DNA of 64,000 nt. Origin: Nonomuraea fuscirosea (GTDB lineage Bacteria > Actinomycetota > Actinomycetes > Streptosporangiales > Streptosporangiaceae). The translations under genes and the position numbers were made by a program. The notes below the pieces were generated by a model. That model was not told the origin of the DNA. It made no database searches and was given only the letters and a program-made list of their open reading frames with translations. The number at the start of each line of letters is the position of its first letter. Positions within the stretch are counted from its first letter, which is position 1. This document shows, piece by piece, positions 16,211 through 24,716 of the stretch. The stretch is taken from positions 372,001-436,000 of the forward strand of contig NZ_PVNG01000001.1 in the NCBI RefSeq assembly GCF_003001935.1, read 5' to 3'.

Positions 16211-18011
16211 TCCCATCCTGGTGGAGATCGTGGAAGGCACGCTGGCCTCCGTCGAGAAGGAGGTCGAGACCGCGATCGCGCGCACGGCCCGCTCGCCGAT
16301 GATCCGCGACGCCCACGACTTCCGCGCGGGCATCCACGACGCGCGCCTGCGCAAGCTCACCGGCCGCTCCTACAGCGCGCTCGTCCAGCCCATCGTGCGC
16401 GACTTCCCGATCGAGACGATGAAGCCGGGCGACGTCTACTTCCACAACGACGTCTACCTGTCGGAGGGCGGTATCGGCCACCTGCCCGATCTGTGCGTCA
16501 CCGTGCCCGTCTTCCACGAGGACGAGGTCGTCGCCTTCGTGCAGGCGTTCGGCCACCACGACGACATCGGCGGCGCGGTCCCCGGCTCCATGCCCTCCCA
16601 TGCCCGATCGGTCTACGAAGAGGGCCTGATGGTCCCGCCGATCAAACTGTGGGACGCGGGTGAGCCCAACGAGGCCGCGCTGCGCATCATGACCCGCAAT
16701 TCCCGCATGCCCGACTCGCTGGCCGGCGACCTCGACGCGGAGTGCTCGGCCTGCCTGATGGGCGCGCGGCGGCTCGGCGAGCTGTTCGAACGCTACGGCA
16801 AGCAGGCCGTCCAGGAGTGCTTCGACGCCGTCATCGACAAGACCACCGAGACGTTCCGCAGGGAGCTGCTGGCCAAGATCCCCGAGGGGACGTACGTGTG
16901 GGAGGACTACGCCGAGCACGACGGCGTGGACGAGCCCCGCCTGCACGCCCAGCGCGTCACGCTCACCGTCGACCACGCCGCCGACGCGCCCCTGACCATC
17001 GACTTCACCGGCACCTCGCCGCAGGCCAAGGGGCCGATCAACCACGCGGGCGACTACGCCGACGGAGTGTTCCTGAAGAAGTGGCTGGCCCCGGTGCTGC
17101 GCAACCTGGCCGACACGCCGGAACGCATGGCGGAGCTGGACGTCAACGAGGGCGTCGTGCCGCTGATCAAGATGATCTTCCCGGAGAAGGGCACGCTGCT
17201 CACCCCGATCTTCCCCGCGCCCACCAACGCCCGCACGTTCGTCATCCTGCGCCTGCTCGGCGTGCTGGCGGGCGTCCTGGCCAAGGCGACCGGCGGGCGC
17301 ATGCCGGCCGACCAGGAGACCATCCGCTACACCGGCGTCCACGGCGTCGACGCAGAAGGGGCCCCGTACCTGATGCGGGAGGTCCTGGGCGGCGGCTCGG
17401 GCGGGCGCTGGTACGCCGACGGCGAGGACACCATCCACGTGGTGCCCGACTCGCGCAACATCCCGGTCGAGTTCGCCGAGGCCAGGTGGCCGTTCCGGGT
17501 GGAGCGGCTGGCGCTGGCCTGCGACTCGGGCGGGCCGGGGATGTACCGGGGCGGGCTCGGCTACGACAAGCACATCCGGATGTTGCGCGACGCCTCGTAC
17601 ATGTCGATCGCCGACCGCTCGATCCTGTCCTGCTGGGGCGTCAACGGCGGCCTGGCCGGGCGGCCGTTCCGGGTCGAGATCGCGGGCAAGGAGATGGAGG
17701 GGCTGGTCGACGACCACCAGGTGCAGGCGGGCGAGCTGATCAGGATCCGCACCACCGGCGGTGGCGGCTGGGGCTCCCCGTACGACCGCGACCCCCGCGC
17801 GGTGGCGGCCGACGTGCGCGACGGCAAGGTGTCCATCGCCGGCGCCCTGGGCGACTACGGCGTGGTGCTGGACGGCGACCGCATCGACGAGCAGGGCACG
17901 GCCGAACTCCGCGCCCGCCTGCGGCCACCGGCCGACCGCTTCTTCGACCGCGGCCCCGGCTACGCCAAGCTCTCCGGCGGCCGGCCGCACGCGGACGTGG
18001 ACGAACTCTGA
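16203..18011 (+). CDS. hyuB: Hydantoinase/oxoprolinase family protein, subunit B
   Basis: This 602-residue partner of hyuA has family motifs DPILVEIVEGTLASVEKEVE, PGDVYFHNDVYLSEGGIGHLPDL, AFVQAFGHHDDIGG, IDFTGTSPQAKGPINH, DSGGPGMYRGGLGYDK and the glycine-rich TTGGGGWGSPYDRDPRAVAADV. It starts at GTG 16203, eight bases inside hyuA, so the subunits are translationally coupled. No hydantoin racemase, carbamoylase or dedicated transporter sits beside it, which leaves the substrate open. A beta-hydroxyacid dehydrogenase gene lies convergent downstream. Confidence 0.9.
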   Translation: MTDPILVEIVEGTLASVEKEVETAIARTARSPMIRDAHDFRAGIHDARLRKLTGRSYSALVQPIVRDFPIETMKPGDVYFHNDVYLSEGGIGHLPDLCVTVPVFHEDEVVAFVQAFGHHDDIGGAVPGSMPSHARSVYEEGLMVPPIKLWDAGEPNEAALRIMTRNSRMPDSLAGDLDAECSACLMGARRLGELFERYGKQAVQECFDAVIDKTTETFRRELLAKIPEGTYVWEDYAEHDGVDEPRLHAQRVTLTVDHAADAPLTIDFTGTSPQAKGPINHAGDYADGVFLKKWLAPVLRNLADTPERMAELDVNEGVVPLIKMIFPEKGTLLTPIFPAPTNARTFVILRLLGVLAGVLAKATGGRMPADQETIRYTGVHGVDAEGAPYLMREVLGGGSGGRWYADGEDTIHVVPDSRNIPVEFAEARWPFRVERLALACDSGGPGMYRGGLGYDKHIRMLRDASYMSIADRSILSCWGVNGGLAGRPFRVEIAGKEMEGLVDDHQVQAGELIRIRTTGGGGWGSPYDRDPRAVAADVRDGKVSIAGALGDYGVVLDGDRIDEQGTAELRARLRPPADRFFDRGPGYAKLSGGRPHADVDEL

Positions 18012-18016
18012 CCGGT

Positions 18017-18037
18017 GTGCCCGCGCCGCGCGGGCAC
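18017..18037 (+). terminator. Hairpin after hyuB
   Basis: GTGCCCGCG (18017-18025) pairs perfectly with CGCGGGCAC (18029-18037) around a three-base loop, six bases after the hyuB stop. It lies in the short gap to the convergent dehydrogenase gene and could serve both directions. No T-run is visible. Confidence 0.55.
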
Positions 18038-18087
18038 GCCCGTCCGGCGCGGTCCCGATCATCGGGCCGGTCGCCGGCGGTCCGGTC

Positions 18088-18981
18088 TCACGTCCCGTCT
18101 CGGCGCGAGTCCCGGCCGGGGTCGAAGGAGGCGAAGTACGTCGCCGCCATGTCCTCGTCGCCGTGCCCGGCCGCCTCGGCCCGGCGGAAGCGCTCGCCCG
18201 CGGCGGCCACCAGGTCGAGCCTGACCCCGGCCGTCTCGCCCGCCCTGGTGATGAGACGGGTGTCCTTCTCGGCGTTGCGCACCGAGAAGCTGGGCGTGAA
18301 GTCGCCCTCCAGGATGGCCTGCGACTTGGCCTGGAAGTACGCGCTGTCCAGCGGCCCGCCGGCGATCACCTGCCGCACCAGATCAGGATCGAGCCCGAGC
18401 CCCTCGGCCAGGGAGAGCGCCTCGGCGACGACGGCGGTCATCGAGATGCTGAAACTGACCGTGGCCATCTTCAGCCTGGTGCCCGCGCCGCCGGCCCCGT
18501 CCTCGCCGAGCCAGAGCGTGCGCTGCCCGAGCGCCGCGAACACCGGCTCCAGCGCCTGCCTGGCCGCCTGCGGCCCGGCCGCGAGGATGACCAGCGTGCC
18601 CTGCTCGGCCGGCTGCCTGGTGCCTTGCACCGGCGCGTCCACGAACGTCAGCCCGTGTTCCCCGGCCAGCGCGGCCAGCCGACCGACCGCGTCCACGCCG
18701 ACCGTGCTCATCTGCGCCCACACCTGCCCGGGCCGCAGCCCCGGCGCGGCGGCGGAGATCGCGTCGTGCACGGCGTCACCGTCGCTCAGCATCGTGACGA
18801 TGACGTCCGCGCCCTCGACCGCCCCGGCCGGCGCGTCCGCGACCGCCACGCCGTCGGCCTCCAGCGGCAGGGCCTTGTCCCTGGTACGGTTCCACGCGCG
18901 TACGCGCAGGCCCGCCCCGGCCAGATTGCGGGCCATGGGCAGCCCCATGATCCCGGCTCCGAGTACCGCGACAACAGTCAT
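18088..18981 (-). CDS. NAD(P)-dependent beta-hydroxyacid dehydrogenase family protein
   Basis: This 297-residue protein resembles 3-hydroxyisobutyrate and tartronate-semialdehyde reductases. The N-terminal Rossmann fold has GAGIMGLPMARNL and WNRTRDKA. The substrate-binding stretch is FVDAPVQGTRQPAEQGTL. The catalytic lysine is expected in GAGTRLKMATVSFSISM. The C-terminal helical domain contains PSFSVRNAEKDTRL. It should oxidise or reduce a small beta-hydroxyacid in the cytoplasm. It is convergent with hyuB and stands alone on its strand. The DAPVQGT motif differs slightly from the usual DAPVSGG. Confidence 0.85.
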   Translation of the reverse strand: MTVVAVLGAGIMGLPMARNLAGAGLRVRAWNRTRDKALPLEADGVAVADAPAGAVEGADVIVTMLSDGDAVHDAISAAAPGLRPGQVWAQMSTVGVDAVGRLAALAGEHGLTFVDAPVQGTRQPAEQGTLVILAAGPQAARQALEPVFAALGQRTLWLGEDGAGGAGTRLKMATVSFSISMTAVVAEALSLAEGLGLDPDLVRQVIAGGPLDSAYFQAKSQAILEGDFTPSFSVRNAEKDTRLITRAGETAGVRLDLVAAAGERFRRAEAAGHGDEDMAATYFASFDPGRDSRRDGT

Positions 18982-19050
18982 GTGATCACGATATGCCGGG
19001 CGTCCCGGCGCGCTCAGTCAGGGGGGTGAGCGGCGTGTGAGGATGAAGGC

Positions 19051-19728
19051 ATGGGCGTCGCGCGGATCATGGCGGTACGGCACGGAGAGAGCGAGGCCAA
19101 CCTGGCCTATCGGCGGGCCGGCGACACCCCGCTGGTCTACGAGCGCGGCGACGACGAGGTGGGCCTGACCGGGCTCGGCCGGGCCCAGGCGGCGGCGCTC
19201 GGCCGGCTGCTCGCCGCCCTGCCCGCCGGCGAGGCGCCCGAGCTGGTCTGGTGCTCGCCCTACCGGCGCGCGCTCGACACCTGGGAGCTGGCCCTGGCGT
19301 CGTGGGGCGCGCCGCCGCTCCCCGTCACCGTGGACGAACGGCTCAGGGACCAGGAGGCGGGGGTGCTCGCGCCCTACAACCTGGCCGCGATCGGCGAACG
19401 TTTCCCCGGGGAGCTGGCCCGCATGCGGTCCGAGGGCGAGTACTCCTACCGGCCGCCGGGCGGCGAGTCGCTGGCCGACGTCGTAGTCCGGCTCCGCGCC
19501 TTCGCGCACGACCTCGACGGGCGGGCCGGCGGGCGGCGGGTGCTGATCGTCGCGCACGACTCGGTGGTGCTCGGGCTGCGCCACGTCATCGCCGGGGGTC
19601 CCGACGCGGAGCTAGCGGCGGTGCTGGAGTTCGCGCCCGTGCTGAACGCGTCCGTCTCGATCTGGGACACCGGCGGCGCCGGGTTCGAGCTCGTCACCTT
19701 CAACGACGTCACCCACCTCACACCCTGA
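19051..19728 (+). CDS. Histidine phosphatase (phosphoglycerate mutase-like)
   Basis: This 225-residue branch 1 histidine phosphatase has the catalytic VRHGESEAN at the N-terminus (His11). Other landmarks are GLTGLGRAQAAALG, WCSPYRRALDT, the acid residue region RLRDQEAGVL, PPGGESLADV and the second histidine in VAHDSVVLGLRH. Members remove phosphate from small metabolites or proteins. True glycolytic mutases are longer in the middle, so a phosphatase role is more likely. The substrate is unknown. ATG 19051 follows a GAAGG site. Confidence 0.85.
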   Translation: MGVARIMAVRHGESEANLAYRRAGDTPLVYERGDDEVGLTGLGRAQAAALGRLLAALPAGEAPELVWCSPYRRALDTWELALASWGAPPLPVTVDERLRDQEAGVLAPYNLAAIGERFPGELARMRSEGEYSYRPPGGESLADVVVRLRAFAHDLDGRAGGRRVLIVAHDSVVLGLRHVIAGGPDAELAAVLEFAPVLNASVSIWDTGGAGFELVTFNDVTHLTP

Positions 19729-19741
19729 CGGCGAGGGCCGG

Positions 19742-19781
19742 CGTCACGCGTTCACGGGCACCGTCACGCGTTCCCGGGGAC
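19742..19781. repeat. 20-nt imperfect tandem repeat
   Basis: CGTCACGCGTTCACGGGCAC (19742-19761) is followed by CGTCACGCGTTCCCGGGGAC (19762-19781), differing at three positions. A second pair of similar blocks (GCGTCTTTCGCGGG and GCGTCTTCGCGGGG) follows within 19804-19841. The 137-base gap between the phosphatase and kinase genes holds only these repeats. Confidence 0.7.
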
Positions 19782-19865
19782 GCCGCGCCTCCGAGGCGGC
19801 CGCGGCGTCTTTCGCGGGAGCCGCCGCGTCTTCGCGGGGGGCGGCCCGTGCTCGACGGAGGAAGG

Positions 19866-20396
19866 TCACGTTTCGACGACGAGATCGGCGCGTTCCCGGG
19901 TGCGGTCGGCGGCGAACCACGCCCGTTCGGCCGCGAACCACTCGCGCCACCGGGGCTCCAGCTCCGGCCCGTCCCGCTCCAGCACGCGCCGCAGCCGCAC
20001 CGCCTCGCCGGCCTCCACCCAGACGACGTACGCCAGCAGCTCCGCCACCGACGCCCGCGCCGTGCCGACGCCCTCGACGACCAGAAAGGGCGCCACGGGC
20101 ACGGCCACCTCCTCGGCGTACGTCCCGCGCACCCAGTCGTACCTGCGGAAACCGCCGGGCAGGCCGTTCCGCAGCGGCTCCAGCACCTGGGTCTCCAGGG
20201 CGTGGAACCAGGCGCCAGGACCCTCCTCCCACGGCACGGGGAAGTCGTCGCTGTGCACGACCTGGCAGCCAAGGTCCGCCGCCAGCCGGTTCGCGTACGT
20301 CGTCTTGCCCGCCCCCGCCGGCCCGTCCACGGCCACCAGCCGCACGGGGCCGCACGAAGGCGGCAGGCGCCTGATCCGTTCGGCGGGCTCAATCAC
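19866..20396 (-). CDS. Uridine-kinase-like P-loop kinase
   Basis: This protein of about 176 residues has a clear P-loop GPAGAGKTTYANRLA near the N-terminus, HSDDF shortly after and VVEGVG, an arrangement like uridine kinase and related nucleoside kinases. It probably phosphorylates a small molecule, but the substrate is not certain. I place the start at GTG 20396. The frame also extends to GTG 20447 with a less natural leader, and neither has a strong ribosome site. It is divergent from the CoA-transferase gene. Confidence 0.75.
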   Translation of the reverse strand: MIEPAERIRRLPPSCGPVRLVAVDGPAGAGKTTYANRLAADLGCQVVHSDDFPVPWEEGPGAWFHALETQVLEPLRNGLPGGFRRYDWVRGTYAEEVAVPVAPFLVVEGVGTARASVAELLAYVVWVEAGEAVRLRRVLERDGPELEPRWREWFAAERAWFAADRTRERADLVVET

Positions 20397-20473
20397 CGAC
20401 CCAGGGTAGGTGACGCGGGGCGGCCTCCTGAGAGAATGTTCTTTCACCCTGAACGCGAGGAGGAGGCTGGATC

Positions 20474-21631
20474 TTGCTCGGACCCCTCGGTGACATCGTC
20501 GTGCTCGATCTGTCCAGGGCCCTGGCCGGGCCGCACGCCGCGCAGATGCTCGGTGACCTGGGCGCTCGGGTGATCAAGGTAGAGCATCCGGACGGGGGCG
20601 ACGAGTCACGCGGCTGGGGACCGCCGTTCGTCGGGCCTGATGGCGAAATTTCCACTTATTTCCTGGCGGCCAACCGCAACAAGCAGTCCATCGCCGTCGA
20701 TCTGAAGTCCGCCGAGGGCAAAGAGCTCATCGAGCGCCTCGTCCGCCAGAGCGACGTCCTCGTCGAGAACTTCCGTACCGGCGTCCTCGACCGCCTCGGC
20801 TTCTCCGTCGAGCGCCTGCACGAGCTCAACCCGCGCCTGGTCGTCCTGTCGATCACCGGCTTCGGCCACGACGGCCCGGAAGGGGGCCGCCCCGGCTACG
20901 ACCAGATCGCCCAGGGGGAGGGCGGCCTGATGTCGCTGACCGGCCCCTCGGCAGACGAGCCCTACCGCGTCGGCGCCTCCGTGGCCGACCTGCTGGCCGG
21001 CATCCACGGCGCGTACGGCGTGGCCGGCGCCCTCTACGAGCGCGAGCGCACCGGCAGAGGCAGGGTGGTGCGCACCTCGCTGCTCGCCGCGATCACGGGC
21101 GTCCACTCCTACCACGGCACCGCCTGGACGGTCGGTGGCAAGGTGCCCGCCGCGAGCGGCAACCACCACGCCTCCATCACCCCCTACGGCGCCTTCCGCT
21201 GCGCCGACGGCATGCTGCAGATCGCCGCCGCGAACGAGGGCCAGTGGCGCAAGGTGGCCGCGCTCCTCGGCATCGACCCGGCCCAGGCGCGCTACGCCAC
21301 CAACAGGGACCGGTTCGAGCACCGCGACGAGCTCGTCGCCGACATGGAGAAGGCGCTGTCGGCCCACCCCCGCGCCCACTGGCTGGCCGCGCTCGGCGAG
21401 GCGGGCGTGCCCGCGGGCGCGATCAGGTCGCTCGACGAGGTCTACACCTGGGACCAGACCCGCTCGCAGGGCCTGCTCGTCGAGGTGGAGCACCCCGTAC
21501 TGGGGACGATCGAGCTGCCGGGACCGCCGCTGCGGTTCGACGGCCTGACCGGAGTGGAGCACAGCGCGCCGCCCATGCTCGGCCAGGACGGCGACGCGGT
21601 GCTCGCCTGGCTGGAGGAACGTGAAAGATGA
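20474..21631 (+). CDS. CaiB/BaiF-family CoA-transferase
   Basis: This 385-residue class III CoA-transferase moves CoA between carboxylic acids in the cytoplasm. Motifs: VLDLSRALAGPHAAQMLGDLGARVIKVEHP, FLAANRNKQSIAVDLKS, VLVENFRTGVLDRLG, GFGHDGPEGGRPGYDQIAQGEGG and the probable catalytic aspartate in VGASVADLLAGIHGAYG. TTG 20474 is chosen because GAGGAGGAGG lies seven bases upstream. The acyl-CoA carboxyltransferase gene follows after 74 bases on the same strand, suggesting shared acyl-CoA metabolism. Confidence 0.9.
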   Translation: MLGPLGDIVVLDLSRALAGPHAAQMLGDLGARVIKVEHPDGGDESRGWGPPFVGPDGEISTYFLAANRNKQSIAVDLKSAEGKELIERLVRQSDVLVENFRTGVLDRLGFSVERLHELNPRLVVLSITGFGHDGPEGGRPGYDQIAQGEGGLMSLTGPSADEPYRVGASVADLLAGIHGAYGVAGALYERERTGRGRVVRTSLLAAITGVHSYHGTAWTVGGKVPAASGNHHASITPYGAFRCADGMLQIAAANEGQWRKVAALLGIDPAQARYATNRDRFEHRDELVADMEKALSAHPRAHWLAALGEAGVPAGAIRSLDEVYTWDQTRSQGLLVEVEHPVLGTIELPGPPLRFDGLTGVEHSAPPMLGQDGDAVLAWLEERER

Positions 21632-21705
21632 TCGGAATTCGGCGGCACCGTCGAGGGCGCTCGTGCGTCAACATGTCAGCGTCGACCGACAACTAGGGAG
21701 CGATA

Positions 21706-23190
21706 GTGAGCCGTCCGGACGCGCGCACACTGATCGAAACGGTCCTCGACCGGGGGTCGTGGAAGTCGTGGGACGTGCCGCCCGCCGATCCGGCCGAGCC
21801 AGGCTCCTCCTACGCCGACGAGCTGGCCGCGGCCCGCGTCAAGTCCGGCTACGACGAGGCCGTGATCACCGGTGAGGGGCTGCTCGACGGCCGCAGGGTG
21901 GCCGTCGCCGCGTGCGAGTTCTCGTTCATGGCGGGCTCGATCGGGGTCGCCGCGGCCGAGCGGTTCACCGCGGCGGTCGAGCGGGCCACCCGCGAAGGAC
22001 TGCCGCTGCTGGCCGCGCCGGCCTCGGGCGGGACCCGCATGCAGGAGGGCGCGCTCGCGTTCGTCCAGATGGTGAAGATCACCGTGGCGATCCAGGCGCA
22101 CCGGGCGGTCGGCCTGCCCTACCTGGTCTACCTGCGCCATCCGACGACCGGCGGGGTGTTCGCGTCCTGGGGCTCGCTCGGGCACGTCACGGCGGCCGAG
22201 CCGGAGGCGCTGATCGGGTTCCTCGGGCCGAGGGTGTTCGAGTCGCTGCACGGCTACGCCTTTCCCGAGGGCGTCCAGGTCTCGGAGAACCTGCACCGCA
22301 AGGGCCTGCTCGACGCGGTGGTCTCGGCCGGCGACGCGCGGGAGGTGGCCATCAGGGCGCTGGCCGTGCTCGCCGCCGACAAGTCCGGCATCGTCGCGGG
22401 CGAGCCGCCCGAGGAGGACCTGCGGCCGGTGGAGGCGTGGGAGGCGATCACCCGCTCCCGCCGCGACGACCGGCCGGGCGTGCGCACGCTGCTCAAGCTC
22501 GCCGCCTCCGACGTGACCCCGCTCAGCGGCACCGGCGAGGGCGAGAACGAGCCGGGGCTGCTGCTCGCGCTGGCCAGGTTCGGCACCGCGCCGGCCGTGG
22601 TGCTCGGCCAGGACCGGCGGCTCCAGCGCGCCAACTCGCCGCTCGGCCCCGCCGGGCTGCGGGTGGCCAGGCGCGGCATGCGGCTGGCCGCCGAGCTCGG
22701 GCTGCCCCTGGTCACCGTGATCGACACGGCGGGGGCCGACCTGTCCAAGGCGGCCGAGGAGGGCGGGCTGGCCGCCGAGATCGCCCGCTGCCTGGCCGAG
22801 CTGGTCATGCTCGACGCGCCGACCGTCTGCCTGCTGCTCGGCGAGGGTGCCGGCGGCGCCGCGCTGGCCCTGCTGCCCGCCGACCGGGTGCTGTGCGCGC
22901 AGCACGCCTGGCTGTCGCCGCTGCCGCCCGAGGGCGCCTCCGCCATCCTCTACCGCTCGGTCGACTTCGCCCCCGAGATCGCCCAGGCGCAGCGCATCCG
23001 CGCCACCGACCTGCGCCGCGACGGCATCGTGGACCGGGTCATCCCCGAGGTGCCCGACGCCGCCTACGAGCCCAGGCAGTTCTGCGAGCGGGTGGGGCAG
23101 GCGCTGGAGTACGAGATCGCGCAGCTGCTGCGGGTGAGCCCGGCGGACCGCTTCACGGCCCGCCAGGCCCGCTTCCGCAACCTCGGCTGA
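21706..23190 (+). CDS. Acyl-CoA/acetyl-CoA carboxylase carboxyltransferase (fused beta-alpha type)
   Basis: This 494-residue protein has both carboxyltransferase halves in one chain. The N-terminal AccD-like half shows EFSFMAGSIGVAAAERF, PASGGTRMQEG and HPTTGGVFASWGSLG. The C-terminal AccA-like half shows TVIDTAGADLSKAAEEGGLAAEIARCLAEL and LLLGEGAGGAALALLPADRV. It transfers carboxylate from carboxybiotin to an acyl-CoA. No biotin carboxylase or biotin carrier gene is nearby, so it must use one encoded elsewhere. The AccD zinc ribbon is absent, as in many fused actinobacterial forms. The start is GTG with AGGGAG upstream. Confidence 0.88.
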   Translation: MSRPDARTLIETVLDRGSWKSWDVPPADPAEPGSSYADELAAARVKSGYDEAVITGEGLLDGRRVAVAACEFSFMAGSIGVAAAERFTAAVERATREGLPLLAAPASGGTRMQEGALAFVQMVKITVAIQAHRAVGLPYLVYLRHPTTGGVFASWGSLGHVTAAEPEALIGFLGPRVFESLHGYAFPEGVQVSENLHRKGLLDAVVSAGDAREVAIRALAVLAADKSGIVAGEPPEEDLRPVEAWEAITRSRRDDRPGVRTLLKLAASDVTPLSGTGEGENEPGLLLALARFGTAPAVVLGQDRRLQRANSPLGPAGLRVARRGMRLAAELGLPLVTVIDTAGADLSKAAEEGGLAAEIARCLAELVMLDAPTVCLLLGEGAGGAALALLPADRVLCAQHAWLSPLPPEGASAILYRSVDFAPEIAQAQRIRATDLRRDGIVDRVIPEVPDAAYEPRQFCERVGQALEYEIAQLLRVSPADRFTARQARFRNLG

Positions 23191-23241
23191 GCCTCGGCCT
23201 GGGGTCAGGCTGCGGCCCGCCGGGCGCGTCTCCCGCCTCGG

Positions 23242-23802
23242 TCAGGCCGCGGCCCTCGGGGTCAGGAGGGCGTGTGCTCCCGGGGGTGTCCTGGGGCCGT
23301 CCTGCCACAGCTTCGCGCCGGCGGCGTCGTAGCCCGTGATGGACATGCCCGCCGAGAACTCGGCGCCCTTCGGGATCGGCGCCGCGAACCGCGTGACCAG
23401 CCGGTAACGCAGGACGAGCGCCTCGCGCTGGCGGCGCGGCAGGAGGTCCACGGCCGCGAGCAGTTCCCTGTGCTCCTCGGAGACCAGGACGGCGTGCTCG
23501 CTGCCGCGTACGGGCTCCGGCGGGTCGGGGCGGCGCAGCCGGACGAGGCGCAGGCGGCGCGCAGGCGGTTACGGGTCAGGTTGCAGGCGGTTACGGGTCA
23601 GGTTGCAGACGGTCGAGCGCAGGTGGGCCAGGGCGGCCCCGTCGTCGCGCAGGCGTCTGGTGTGCAGCCGGGAGAACGCCTCCTGGGCGATGTCCTCGGG
23701 GTCGTCCGCGCCGAGCAGCCCGGCCAGGCGTACCAGCGCGTGGTAGTGGGCCGCGAACAGCTCGGCGAACGACGGCCGCGTCACGGTCGCGGTTTCGATC
23801 AC
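23242..23802 (-). pseudogene. Disrupted ECF sigma-factor gene, fused to an unrelated tail
   Basis: One frame of 187 codons runs from ATG 23802 to a TGA at 23242-23244, broken only by TAA at 23569-23571. The first part is sigma region 2: FAELFAAHYHALVRLAGLLGADDPEDIAQEAF. After the stop the same frame continues with the region 4 start LLPRRQREALVLRYRL. Instead of the expected helix-turn-helix it then reads VTRFAAPIPKGAEF and a tail without sigma similarity, as if a deletion joined it to the end of a neighbouring gene. The stop lies inside a 22-bp tandem duplication. The missing region 4 HTH means it cannot be a working sigma factor. Confidence 0.75.
23561..23604. repeat. 22-bp perfect tandem duplication in the sigma pseudogene
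   Basis: The 22-base unit starting GCAGGCGGTTACGGGTC occurs twice without interruption (23561-23582 and 23583-23604). The TAA that breaks the sigma frame (minus strand, 23569-23571) lies in one copy. The reading frames on both sides of the duplication agree, so a second small indel (about 2 bases) must accompany it. Confidence 0.9.
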
Positions 23803-23835
23803 ACCTCAGAGACACCCGGGCCGGAACTCGGTTGA

Positions 23836-24228
23836 CTAGGGGACCGGAATCCGCTCGACCCGGATCGAGAAGACCTCCTCGCGGGGCACCACGACCTCGT
23901 AGGCGCCGTGGTCGACCATCCAGTAGCCGAGCGCCTCGGCCTTCATGCCGCTGTGGCCGGTGTAGGCGATGTGCAGCCCGTCGTCGTCCTCGTCGAGCAC
24001 GATGCACGGCTCGCCGCCGAACGCGCCCACGGTGCGGATCAGCACCAGCCACTCGACCTGCGCCCTGGGCACGACCCGGCGCCAGTAGCCGGAGGCGGGC
24101 TCGAACCCGTCGAGCTTCTCCTCGCTGAACAGCACCACGTCGTTGTCGGGGCCGAGGGCGGCGGGCAGGGTGCGCTCGCCGAAGCGGGCCACGAAGCCGG
24201 AGGCGACCGGCGTGATCTCGTCGCTCAT
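23836..24228 (-). CDS. Hypothetical protein, second of a coupled pair
   Basis: This 130-residue acidic soluble protein has no signal or membrane segment. Its middle (EPCIVLDEDDDGLHIAYTGHSGMKAEALGYWMVDHG) reads like a small alpha/beta domain. I do not recognise it. Its ATG overlaps the stop of the upstream gene (ATGA at 24225-24228), so the two proteins are translationally coupled and probably act together. Base composition is like the surroundings. Confidence 0.65.
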   Translation of the reverse strand: MSDEITPVASGFVARFGERTLPAALGPDNDVVLFSEEKLDGFEPASGYWRRVVPRAQVEWLVLIRTVGAFGGEPCIVLDEDDDGLHIAYTGHSGMKAEALGYWMVDHGAYEVVVPREEVFSIRVERIPVP

Positions 24229-24671
24229 GCGGAGGGCCGCCAGGTCAGCCCGTCGTAGCCGGCGAACGGCCGCTCGCCGTCGCCGGTGACGTGGATGATC
24301 TCGGCCCCCGCCGGGATCGGCATCGGGACCGTGTGGAACTGCGGCACCACGTGCTCGGACGAGGTGGTGAACCCGTTGCCGGCGAAGGGCGGCGCGTCGC
24401 TCCAGTCACCCCCCATGTGGGGTCCGTACGGCACCGCGTAGGTGTCGATGTCACGGGCATGCCAGCGCATGAGATAGATCTCCGGCACCTCGGGAAACAG
24501 CTCCGATCCATCGAAGGCCAGGTCGAGCCCATGGTAGAGGGCCTCGGGGGTGGTCAGCCGGACACAGTCCTGCACCCGGTAGACGTAGCCTGAGATGACC
24601 GTGCGCTTGCCCGACAGATATGGCACGAGCAGACGCGGCGGGACCACCTTCTGCATCTGCGTTCCGCTCAC
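24225..24671 (-). CDS. Hypothetical protein, first of a coupled pair
   Basis: This 148-residue soluble protein is rich in Tyr, His and Pro: VISGYVYRVQDC, EIYLMRWHARDIDTYAVPYGPH, HVVPQFHTVPMPIPAG. I do not recognise it. The start is either GTG 24671 or ATG 24656, and neither has a strong ribosome site. It is the first gene of a two-gene unit with the next hypothetical protein and has no membrane or export signal. The stop/start overlap suggests a complex or a toxin/antidote-type partnership, but nothing in the sequence proves either. Confidence 0.65.
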   Translation of the reverse strand: MSGTQMQKVVPPRLLVPYLSGKRTVISGYVYRVQDCVRLTTPEALYHGLDLAFDGSELFPEVPEIYLMRWHARDIDTYAVPYGPHMGGDWSDAPPFAGNGFTTSSEHVVPQFHTVPMPIPAGAEIIHVTGDGERPFAGYDGLTWRPSA

Positions 24672-24716
24672 GGTACTACTTTACGATCGCTTTACCACCC
24701 GGTGGACCGCCAGGGC

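Noticed and set aside
23836..24671. Calling the coupled unknown pair a toxin-antitoxin system
   Set aside because: Only the overlap and small size support it. There is no toxin motif, no DNA-binding antitoxin domain and no operator-like palindrome upstream.
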